Shown here piece by piece: positions 1-6,173 of a stretch of 20,067 bases of DNA. The stretch's first letter is position 1. The number at the start of each line of letters is the position of its first letter. A program made the position numbers and the translations under genes. A model generated the notes under the pieces. That model was not told where the DNA came from and searched no databases. It worked only from the letters and a program-made list of their open reading frames with translations. The DNA comes from a virus, in the IMG/VR virus record IMGVR_UViG_3300006922_000259, positions 1-20,067 of that record; one strand, written 5' to 3'.

Positions 1-754
1 CACGTTGAGCAACATAGTAGCCAATCGCCATGTCACTAGAAAAGATACTATCGAGGGTGTCATCGACATCAACAAGAACACAGCTAGCAAATTGTCGAAG
101 TGGAGTTCGCACCCCTGCCATGATAGGTGTGGGAATGTTGATTTGGTGCTTGCTGATTGCGTTGTAGTATCTTCTGACATAATCTAACCTGATGTCCTGT
201 GAGTATGGTGCAAACAACGTTGCAGCAATCAACATGTACATGAACTGAGGTGTCTCATACACTTGACCGCTGCTACGATCTTGTACAAGATATTTATCAG
301 TTACCTGTCTTAGACCAGCATATGTAAACAAGTAATCACGATCGTGGTCAACATAACTATCGAGAATGTCCCACTCTTCTTCTGAATATGATTCAAGAAC
401 AGTAGCATCATACACACCCAGCACTACACCACGTTGAATCTGCTCATACAGATGAGGATGCCCTTCTGGATGCCCATTGTATACAGACTTACGAAGACTG
501 AATAGGAGTAGACGTGCAGCAACGAACTGATAGTTAGGAGCATCCAGAGAGATCAAATCATTAGCAGACTTGATAAGAATCTCTTGGATGTCTGCTGTCG
601 CAATACCATCAAAGAACTGCAAGTTAGCATTCATCTCAACTTGACTTTCAGATACACCTGCAAGGTCCTTACAAGCATGTTCAACCATCACATGAATCTT
701 ATTGAGATCTAGATCTGCAACAACTCCATCTCTTTTTACTACTGTCGTGCTCAT
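1..754 (-). CDS. nrdA: Ribonucleoside-diphosphate reductase class Ia alpha subunit, N-terminal part (runs off the left edge)
   Basis: NrdA reduces ribonucleotides to deoxyribonucleotides and supplies dNTPs for phage replication, working with NrdB in the cytoplasm. The 251 codons present begin with an ATP-cone-like regulatory region (residues 4-90). An R1 helical domain follows, with the stretches YDATVLESYSEEEWDIL and YLFTYAGLRQVTDKYL typical of T4 and E. coli NrdA. At residues 219-237 lies LRQFASCVLVDVDDTLDSI, where Cys225 is the expected redox-active cysteine. The reading frame is open to the window edge, so the C-terminal two thirds, including the radical-transfer residues, are not visible. 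The ATG at 754 overlaps the primase stop as ATGA, so the two genes are probably translationally coupled. Family assignment is secure; activity depends on the missing part. Confidence 0.95.
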   Translation of the reverse strand, partial: MSTTVVKRDGVVADLDLNKIHVMVEHACKDLAGVSESQVEMNANLQFFDGIATADIQEILIKSANDLISLDAPNYQFVAARLLLFSLRKSVYNGHPEGHPHLYEQIQRGVVLGVYDATVLESYSEEEWDILDSYVDHDRDYLFTYAGLRQVTDKYLVQDRSSGQVYETPQFMYMLIAATLFAPYSQDIRLDYVRRYYNAISKHQINIPTPIMAGVRTPLRQFASCVLVDVDDTLDSIFSSDMAIGYYVAQR

Positions 755-1740
755 ACTTTTTTCCAATCTGTAAGTTTAAGTTTTGCTTGTAACCCTTGAT
801 AGGTGTTGCCTTTTATTATAGCACTGGGGTCAAGTCCTTTCAGTACCATATCATTGATATCTTTTTGTTTAATTGTATTTGGCCATATTACTACTGGGTC
901 TCCCTGATCAACAGTTCTCTGCATTCTCTCAACAATCTGTCGGTTCCTTGGTTCGTTGTCGAAAACCCAGACCCTAGATCGATAAGGTAGAGAGCGGTGG
1001 TCAACATCGCTACCACACATAGCAACAGAGTTGGTAATGAAAGTGGAGTCGAATGGTCCTTCCGTGACATAAACTGTTTCCTCAGGATTAATATTATTTT
1101 GACCGAATAGTTTTAAACGATCTTCAAACATCACGGTGATGTATCGTAACGTGCTAGTTGGTGCCAGAGATCTACCCTGGATACCAAACCAAGTACCGTC
1201 CTCGCCAATGAGAGGGATAATAATTCTAGGTCTATCGTTTTGCAAGGATTCAAACGTTTGTTTCTGGGTGTTAACCCATCGTTTGAACTTATCTGCATAG
1301 TAAAAACATCCTATCTTCTCCTCAGGAATCAAACGATCTAGTAGATACTTCTTTGCGAGATGTTCATTATTTAGGTCTTTGATATTTACCAAACCTGATG
1401 TAGGTTTCTTAGCGAAACGTGGTTTACTAGAAGGCACGACAACCTTAGCAACAGTTGTTGCTTTGCCAGTGGCATTGTTTCTATACTTCTCTAACTGGTA
1501 CTCCGAGTACGTGTTAGGATCTTGATCTTTTAGGAAGTTGGCAAGCGTCCTACCCATGCCACAGTTGTGACACTTGAAGACCATGCGTTGCTTCATGACA
1601 AAAAAGTATCCTCTCGCTTTGTTCTTATGCTTAGAGGAGTCCCCACAGTAGGGGCATCTAAAATTATATAGCCCGTCCTTGACCTTCTTGAACTTCTCCA
1701 ACCGCCAACTCATTCTGTTGACGTAAATCTCGTCCAGCAT
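751..1740 (-). CDS. 61: DNA primase, T4 gp61-like
   Basis: This is the primase that makes RNA primers for lagging-strand synthesis together with the gp41 helicase. At 329 aa it is close to T4 gp61 (about 340). An N-terminal zinc ribbon is visible, with Cys29/Cys32 (CPYC) and Cys57/Cys60 (CHNC). A TOPRIM core follows, with the acidic motifs YVTEGPFDS (Glu227, Asp231), VWVFDNEPRN (Asp261, Glu263) and KQKDINDM (291-298). The ATG at 1740 lies 77 bp inside the preceding 154-aa gene. Met10 (1713) is an alternative start that would still keep the zinc ribbon. The stop overlaps the nrdA start by 4 bp. Finding primase directly ahead of nrdA, in the same transcription unit, fits a replication/dNTP supply module. 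Confidence 0.93.
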   Translation of the reverse strand: MLDEIYVNRMSWRLEKFKKVKDGLYNFRCPYCGDSSKHKNKARGYFFVMKQRMVFKCHNCGMGRTLANFLKDQDPNTYSEYQLEKYRNNATGKATTVAKVVVPSSKPRFAKKPTSGLVNIKDLNNEHLAKKYLLDRLIPEEKIGCFYYADKFKRWVNTQKQTFESLQNDRPRIIIPLIGEDGTWFGIQGRSLAPTSTLRYITVMFEDRLKLFGQNNINPEETVYVTEGPFDSTFITNSVAMCGSDVDHRSLPYRSRVWVFDNEPRNRQIVERMQRTVDQGDPVVIWPNTIKQKDINDMVLKGLDPSAIIKGNTYQGLQAKLKLTDWKKV

Positions 1741-2128
1741 CAGTCATGCCCAGTACCGTGGTACCTACCATAGCAGATGAATCACTAGGTGTCAATGATC
1801 TGAGCAGTGCTTGACCTGGCACACTGACAAGGAATGAGATGACAGCAAGTCCACCAAAGATGGACCACATCTTTTTCTCCATCATCCTGAGTCTCTCATC
1901 TACAAGACGAATGTCTCTCTCACAACCTTTCTTGATTGTGTCACACTCTTTGGTGAGATCTGAATGAAGTCTATCGATTTTCTCAAATAGAATTCCATCA
2001 ACTTCACCCTGTGTAGATAGTTTTTCGTTATGTACTGCAAGCAACTGCCCCATCTTGACGCTGTTGTCTTGCAATGAATCAACTACCTTTTCTAGTCTTT
2101 CTAGAATTGCTGAGTTAATGTCCGCCAT
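1664..2128 (-). CDS. Small coiled-coil membrane protein, function unknown
   Basis: This 154-aa protein is not assigned to a named family. Residues 1-85 are strongly helical and charged with heptad-like spacing, suggesting a coiled coil. One hydrophobic segment follows at about 88-104 (MWSIFGGLAVISFLVSV), then a small polar tail rich in Gly, Gln and Glu. The layout (coiled coil, then one C-terminal membrane segment) resembles XhlA/haemolysin-type phage proteins, which assist membrane lysis or anchoring; that is only a similarity of architecture. Its last 77 bp overlap the primase start in another frame, so the polar tail may be poorly constrained. The stop of the 123-aa gene lies 5 bp downstream of... 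more exactly, that upstream gene ends at 2134, 5 bp before this ATG. An AGGAA-like sequence sits about 10 nt before the start. Confidence 0.7.
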   Translation of the reverse strand: MADINSAILERLEKVVDSLQDNSVKMGQLLAVHNEKLSTQGEVDGILFEKIDRLHSDLTKECDTIKKGCERDIRLVDERLRMMEKKMWSIFGGLAVISFLVSVPGQALLRSLTPSDSSAMVGTTVLGMTDAGRDLRQQNELAVGEVQEGQGRAI

Positions 2129-2133
2129 GTATT

Positions 2134-2505
2134 TTACATTCCTAACGCTTGTTGTCGTTTATCCCAATAAAACTTAATAACTTGGTTAGGATAAAGTCTA
2201 GTGACTTTAAACTTCTTCGCCATTTCTGGACGATAGATCTTTCTCAGTTCAATTTTAACTTGTGACTCTGACTTACCATATAGGATGAAGTCAGTCTGTC
2301 CATCTTCAAACGACACTCTGAATGGTAGATAGTTCTTATCTTGTACATGTTCAGTCGTGAGCATCTGATCGACACTCTTCTCAAACTTCCTCTTCTTCAC
2401 TTTACGTTTGGTTAAACGTGTAATGCCAGGAGGTTCGTGTGATGGGGGTAGTGCAGTCTCTGCACCAGTACCAACTGAATTAGTAGGAGCGTCTTCGTTA
2501 ATCAC
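2134..2505 (-). CDS. Conserved-looking hypothetical protein, GTG start
   Basis: This 123-aa protein is not recognised. It has a Pro/Thr-rich N-terminus (residues 1-30), a basic patch (TKRKVKKRKFEKS, about 32-44), and a compact C-terminal half, LPFRVSFEDGQTDFILYGKS followed by helix and strand, which looks like a small alpha/beta fold. The start is GTG at 2505, overlapping the stop of the upstream 122-aa gene as GTGA, so it is probably translated by coupling. Without that coupling no good ribosome binding site is visible. It lies in the short late-type cluster downstream of the Ig-like structural protein, so a virion or assembly role is possible but not shown. Confidence 0.65.
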   Translation of the reverse strand: MINEDAPTNSVGTGAETALPPSHEPPGITRLTKRKVKKRKFEKSVDQMLTTEHVQDKNYLPFRVSFEDGQTDFILYGKSESQVKIELRKIYRPEMAKKFKVTRLYPNQVIKFYWDKRQQALGM

Positions 2506-2870
2506 AGGTCTTCTAGTATCTGTTTTGCTAGATCATCAACGGGAACATCTGCAAGACTACCACCGCTAGATGGATAACGGTTTAAGTATATTATAAAAGT
2601 CTTCAAGATAGACCAGTATTCCCTTTCAAGTTTGTACATTAACAGAGGTAATGTACCATCACCGAACACATTATATAGGATAATCATGTGGTTCAATATT
2701 AAGTTTGTACGCAAAACCCCCGTGCTCAGGTACCGTTTGAGTAATCTTTTAAGATACTTAAACTTCTTCATGTCTTCCATGAAGTCGTCAACGGTAACTG
2801 AGTGGGGGTTTTCGTAATACTTAATAGCAAACATTAAATGATTGCTTTCGTTTAGTTCATCAAATCTCAT
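2502..2870 (-). CDS. Conserved-looking phage protein of unknown function
   Basis: This 122-aa, mostly helical protein begins MRFDELNESNHLMFAIKYYE. It has a basic helix, DDFMEDMKKFKYLKRLLKRY (about 28-47), and a hydrophobic central stretch, TNLILNHMIILYNVFG (about 55-70), more like a buried helix than a membrane span. Small all-helical proteins of this kind are common beside structural and replication genes in T4-like phages, but I cannot name a function. It lies 16 bp downstream of the Ig-like structural gene and overlaps the next gene by 4 bp (GTGA), so it is likely transcribed from the late promoter at 3744-3751. The ATG at 2870 is the first in frame. Confidence 0.7.
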   Translation of the reverse strand: MRFDELNESNHLMFAIKYYENPHSVTVDDFMEDMKKFKYLKRLLKRYLSTGVLRTNLILNHMIILYNVFGDGTLPLLMYKLEREYWSILKTFIIYLNRYPSSGGSLADVPVDDLAKQILEDL

Positions 2871-2886
2871 AACAAAGTGTCAGTTT

Positions 2887-3708
2887 TTAACTACCGAAGG
2901 TCAGTGTTGCTGCACCATCGGTGATCACCTCTTCTGTACCGCCAGCAGACGTAATCTTGACGCGATACTTGTTGCCGTCCAGAGTGTCGCCAGCGAGACC
3001 ACTGTAAGCAAGAGTTGCGGTCGTGAAGTCTGCATAGGTGATACCAGTGTCAAGGGAAGCAGAGATGTTAGTCCAACGCTTACCGCTTGCTGTCTGACGT
3101 TGCCAGACGTATGCAAGAGCACCAGGTGTGCCTGTGGTGGAGGTGGTAAGAGTAAACGTACCAGCGCCAGAGGAAGATGTAGAAGCAGCAGGTTGTGCAG
3201 TAACAGTTACAGCAGATGCCACGTCGGCAACCACAGTATCGTCAGCGTCATCACCAGCAGCGGCAGCAGTAGCATGGACGAATGCTAAGCACTCTGCCTT
3301 ATGCTTGGTGTCACCAGCAGCAGTGGTGTATGTGCGATACAACCACCAACCAGGACTATTGATACCACGAGACTTGTTCTCAGCGAGCACCATCTCAGTA
3401 GTGTCAACGAACACGAGATCGTATGCGTTGCTGTCACCACCCTTAACAACGAACTCAGCAACTGCCTTAGGAGCAGTCCTGCGGACAGCACCAGCGAGAG
3501 CAGCATCAGTGCTACCTGCATATGCTTTGTGCAATTCAACTGTGGTGGTGCTTGTCACTTGCTTAACAATGTAAGCAACACTGGATAGTTCCAGAATGTC
3601 ACCTACGACTACGGTGTCTGCTGCATTCTTCGTAACAGTGGCGTCACCATTGGTGACCGCTACGTTGTTCGCGAAAGTTGCGGCATCAATTTTTCCAAAT
3701 ACAGCCAT
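2887..3708 (-). CDS. Virion structural protein with C-terminal Ig-like domain
   Basis: This 273-aa protein is rich in Ala and Thr. The N-terminal half is beta-rich. It is followed by a segment at about 113-142 (including GINSPGWWLYRTY) that I associate with cyanophage head or structural proteins. From about residue 165 to the C-terminus there is an Ig-like pattern: TVTAQPAAST, a Trp in YVWQRQ, YADFTTATLAYSGL, and a final NKYRVKITSAGG strand. Ig-like folds commonly decorate phage capsids and tails (T4 Hoc is an example). The gene has its own TATAAATA late promoter 35 nt upstream, which supports late, structural expression. An AGAGAGAAC sequence precedes the ATG. Two long antisense reading frames over it are by-products of its codon bias. 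The exact location in the virion is unknown. Confidence 0.8.
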   Translation of the reverse strand: MAVFGKIDAATFANNVAVTNGDATVTKNAADTVVVGDILELSSVAYIVKQVTSTTTVELHKAYAGSTDAALAGAVRRTAPKAVAEFVVKGGDSNAYDLVFVDTTEMVLAENKSRGINSPGWWLYRTYTTAAGDTKHKAECLAFVHATAAAAGDDADDTVVADVASAVTVTAQPAASTSSSGAGTFTLTTSTTGTPGALAYVWQRQTASGKRWTNISASLDTGITYADFTTATLAYSGLAGDTLDGNKYRVKITSAGGTEEVITDGAATLTFGS

Positions 3709-3743
3709 TGTTCTCTCTTAATTGAAGGGTTTGTCCTATAACT

Positions 3744-3751
3744 TATTTATA
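3744..3751 (-). promoter_or_regulatory. T4-type late promoter TATAAATA
   Basis: The minus strand reads TATAAATA, a perfect match to the T4 late promoter and to the NATAAATA form described in cyanomyoviruses. It lies 35 nt ahead of the ATG of the Ig-like structural gene and directly inside the T-rich tail of the terminator at 3751-3783, so upstream transcription ends where late transcription starts. Confidence 0.85.
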
Positions 3752-3783
3752 AAAAGAAAGAGACCGACCCAAGGGATCAGTCT
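3751..3783 (-). terminator. Rho-independent terminator
   Basis: On the minus strand a 10-bp stem (AGACTGATCC with GGGTCGGTCT, two G-T pairs) and a 3-nt loop (CTT) are followed by CTTTCTTTTT. The stop codon of the 67-aa gene (3777-3779) is inside the stem. It ends the 510/127/76/67-aa transcription unit. Confidence 0.85.
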
Positions 3784-3980
3784 TCTTCGCGAGCAGCGAT
3801 TGCTTTGGTTACAACTTCGAGAAGTTGATCGTCCATGTCAGTCTTGGTTAACTTAACTGCCTTAGCAAGAATAACAAGACAGATCTCAACAAGTTTCTCA
3901 CCCAGTTCTTCATTGTCAGGCACCTTAGCAACAGCGTCAGAGATAATTTTCTTCGCTAGTGGGAGTAAAAATCCAAGCAT
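3777..3980 (-). CDS. Small amphipathic helical protein, unknown
   Basis: This 67-aa protein is not recognised. It begins MLGFLLPLAKKIISDAVAKV, an amphipathic or weakly hydrophobic helix. A second helix follows at about 25-45 (EELGEKLVEICLVILAKAVK), then an acidic C-terminal helix. It could be a peripheral membrane protein or a small helical bundle. It is the last gene of the block starting at the late promoter 6175-6182, and its stop codon is built into the terminator hairpin. The intergenic gap in front of it holds a 14-bp perfect palindrome. No clear Shine-Dalgarno sequence precedes the ATG at 3980. Confidence 0.7.
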   Translation of the reverse strand: MLGFLLPLAKKIISDAVAKVPDNEELGEKLVEICLVILAKAVKLTKTDMDDQLLEVVTKAIAAREED

Positions 3981-3989
3981 GGTTTATAC

Positions 3990-4003
3990 GAGTAACGTTA
4001 CTC
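3990..4003. repeat. Perfect 14-bp palindrome in an intergenic gap
   Basis: GAGTAACGTTACTC is a perfect inverted repeat. With one bulged base the symmetry extends into flanking TATA on both sides (about 3985-4007). It fills the 31-bp gap between the 76-aa stop and the 67-aa start. It could be an operator for a dimeric protein, an RNA hairpin or a processing site; nothing in the sequence decides between these. Confidence 0.6.
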
Positions 4004-4011
4004 TATATAGG

Positions 4012-4242
4012 CTAATCTGCTGTGAACTTTTTATCTTTCATGTAACCCCACTTACCTTTATGAAGGGCGCGTACACCTTTACTAGTCTTAGTAGGAGCAT
4101 CATCAGGTTTCTTCACAAAGTCTTTGTAACGCTTGCCATATTTCATGCGAGCGTCTTGTTCTTTGTGCTTCTCGGCATCAGATGCTCTCTTCTTCATATA
4201 CTTCTTATCAGAAAGGATTGAAGAAGAGATTTCGTTAATCAC
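4012..4242 (-). CDS. Small basic hypothetical protein, GTG start
   Basis: This 76-aa protein is strongly basic and Lys-rich, with stretches such as KKYMKKRASDAEKHKEQDAR and GVRALHKGKWGYMKDKKF. It has no hydrophobic segment. Its charge would suit nucleic acid binding or packing inside the head, but no known fold is recognised. The start is GTG at 4242, overlapping the stop of the 127-aa gene as GTGA. The first 12 bases are identical to the start of the 123-aa gene at 2505. It belongs to the block driven by the late promoter at 6175-6182, so a minor virion protein is a reasonable guess. Confidence 0.65.
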   Translation of the reverse strand: MINEISSSILSDKKYMKKRASDAEKHKEQDARMKYGKRYKDFVKKPDDAPTKTSKGVRALHKGKWGYMKDKKFTAD

Positions 4243-4622
4243 TTAGAACTCTTGCCAGCGGCCTTGTCGTCATGATCCTGAGTCATCTGCATCATCTTCT
4301 GCTTCATGCGATCCTTTGCTTTCTTTTTAGCATCGGAGTCATCCACCTTAGCAGCAGCGGGTGCTTCACACTCTTCTTTCTTAACGTCTTGACCTGGTTC
4401 ATACCACTTGCCATCACCATCAGAATCCTGCCAACGCTTACCTGCCTTGGCGGCCTTGATGTTCTTCGCTTTCTTCTTAGCGGATTCTCTGAGAGACTCC
4501 ACCTCGTTACGAACAATTTTTCTTAGTGATTCGGACATGAGATCTTCCTTCTTAGGGTTGATAATTACGTTACCTTTCTTCTGAGTGGTAGTAATGTTTT
4601 GTTTGACTTGATCGGTCTTCAT
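4239..4622 (-). CDS. Charged hypothetical protein with an EF-hand-like DxDxDG loop
   Basis: This 127-aa protein is highly charged and mostly helical. In the middle (about residues 62-78) it has RWQDSDGDGKWYEPGQD, whose DSDGDG core matches the first half of a calcium-binding EF-hand-type loop. Around it are Lys/Ala-rich segments (ESAKKKAKNIKAAKAGKR and DAKKKAKDRMKQKMMQMTQD). It resembles small scaffold-like or internal virion proteins in composition only. The ATG at 4622 overlaps the stop of the 510-aa gene as ATGA; Met29 is a less likely internal start because it would lose the coupling. The position within a late-promoter block supports expression with structural genes. Confidence 0.68.
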   Translation of the reverse strand: MKTDQVKQNITTTQKKGNVIINPKKEDLMSESLRKIVRNEVESLRESAKKKAKNIKAAKAGKRWQDSDGDGKWYEPGQDVKKEECEAPAAAKVDDSDAKKKAKDRMKQKMMQMTQDHDDKAAGKSSK

Positions 4623-6151
4623 TGATCGAGACCCATTTCAGAACGCCATGAATATGTATTCTCTTCTCCCATGCGTCTTGCTACGCCACGAGCACCACGG
4701 GAAACTGAACGAGCAACGCCGCCCACAACTTTCTTGATACCAGACTTAATTTTATCACGCAGTCTAGTGCGTGGTTCACTGCTAGAACTACTGGAACTTC
4801 CACTGTTGTTGCTAGTAGAACCAGAGGAATCGGATGATGTAGAACTACTACCACCTGATGTAGAACTACCTTGGGATCCACGCTCGTAACCTTTCTTGAA
4901 GTTACTAGCAGCGCCCTTAGCAGCACGACCAGCGGCACCAGCAGCATACCCAGCACCCTTAGATGCAGCAGAACCTGCCTTTTTGAGACCAGACTTAACA
5001 GCAGATCCAGCAGACTTCAATGCTGCTTTCATCTTCTCGCGTCGTGCTCCGACCTCAGGTTTTGCCTCAGGTTTCTTATCACCAAGACGCTTACGTGCCT
5101 CAGCACCAGCATCTCTACCAGCACTCTGACCTTGACCAGAAGAAGCAGATGCTTTGTCCTTCAAGCGAAGAGCGTTGACCTTAGCAGGACTGGTGACCTC
5201 AGTCAGCAGATCGATACCATCTAGGATCTCAAAGGTTTCTTGAAGATCTTCGATGTCGAGTTCGTTAAGTGCCTCTACACAGATGTCATGCAGTTCTTCA
5301 AACGTATAGTCATCGAATGCTTCATCAAGAATAATCTCATTGACGAGTGCATCAAACTCTTCGTTCTTCTTTTTGAGTGCTGCCTTACGGAAAGTAAGAT
5401 CCGTGCGACTGCCGCTGTCCATCTTGCCCTGACTCTGTGGTTTCTTAGAACCACCAGCAGGTTGAGGACCAGCATCACTACCAGTTCTTCTGCCCTGAGC
5501 ATACTTAGATCCACTGGACTTAGAGTCACCAGAGATCATCTTACCAGCATCGGAACGACCGTCCTGATACTGCTTCTCAGTCTGACCGTGCTTACCCTTG
5601 TAGAGTTCGTCAATCTGATCCTCTTCCTTCACGCAGTTAGGAACTTCCTTACCACCTTTCTTCTTAGTACCCTTCGCCTTATATCCATCCCAACATGTAG
5701 AAGCACCAACGTTCTTACGTGCTGACTTCATACCCTCAACCATCTGGTTGTGGAGATCATCGATATCAATCCACTCCCTCTGCATATTCAAACCGATATC
5801 TTCGGGTGCCTTAGCAGTCTTCTCGCCTTTCTTACCGACAACAGAATAACGACCATCAGACTTCTTGCCTGTGATCACCATAGACTGACCACCTTGTGAG
5901 ATCACTCTACCGATATTACGATCATCTTTGAACTTACCTTTGTTCTTAGTGATCAGATCTTTTTCGATAGGGAACCCAGCGTATCCTTCTACGACTTCTT
6001 CGTGCGAGTCGATAATCTCTTCGACTGTGGTAACTGCGGATCGAAGACGAGCGGTGGGTGCCTGCTTACCTTCCTTCACGCAGTCGAGAATTGTGCGCTG
6101 TTCTAACAGGGAGAACCCCATTAGTGCAGCACTAACCTTGATATCCAGCAT
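4619..6151 (-). CDS. Large low-complexity virion-type protein with a histone H1-like basic tail
   Basis: This 510-aa protein starts at the ATG at 6151. The frame is open further upstream to 6214, but that would place the start before the late promoter at 6175-6182. The N-terminal part (1-180) includes a small beta segment (about 79-108) and CWDGYKAKGTKKKGGKEVPN (153-172), a motif I associate with cyanophage head-region proteins. An acidic helical segment follows at about 263-318. Residues 372-425 are Ala/Lys/Gly-rich with repeats such as GSAVKSGLKKAGSAASKGAG. After a run of Ser (about 428-458) there is a basic Arg/Gly tail. The IDLLTE sequence near 313-318 fits the T4 gp21 protease pattern (I/L-x-E). 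It is probably an internal head or core-associated protein; exact role unknown. Confidence 0.72.
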   Translation of the reverse strand: MLDIKVSAALMGFSLLEQRTILDCVKEGKQAPTARLRSAVTTVEEIIDSHEEVVEGYAGFPIEKDLITKNKGKFKDDRNIGRVISQGGQSMVITGKKSDGRYSVVGKKGEKTAKAPEDIGLNMQREWIDIDDLHNQMVEGMKSARKNVGASTCWDGYKAKGTKKKGGKEVPNCVKEEDQIDELYKGKHGQTEKQYQDGRSDAGKMISGDSKSSGSKYAQGRRTGSDAGPQPAGGSKKPQSQGKMDSGSRTDLTFRKAALKKKNEEFDALVNEIILDEAFDDYTFEELHDICVEALNELDIEDLQETFEILDGIDLLTEVTSPAKVNALRLKDKASASSGQGQSAGRDAGAEARKRLGDKKPEAKPEVGARREKMKAALKSAGSAVKSGLKKAGSAASKGAGYAAGAAGRAAKGAASNFKKGYERGSQGSSTSGGSSSTSSDSSGSTSNNSGSSSSSSSEPRTRLRDKIKSGIKKVVGGVARSVSRGARGVARRMGEENTYSWRSEMGLDQ

Positions 6152-6173
6152 TGATCTAGGGAAAAGTATAGTA

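Noticed and set aside
291-298. GATAAATA (late promoter form) on the minus strand inside nrdA
   Set aside because: It lies deep within nrdA coding sequence with no gene start nearby; expected by chance in AT-rich sequence.
2842-3588. Long reading frames on the plus strand opposite the Ig-like structural gene
   Set aside because: Shadow frames from the Ala/Thr-rich codons of the minus-strand gene; no start signals and unnatural composition.
4671-5725. Plus-strand and alternative minus-strand reading frames over the 510-aa gene
   Set aside because: Low-complexity shadows of the real gene, rich in Leu/Ser/Thr and without ribosome binding sites.
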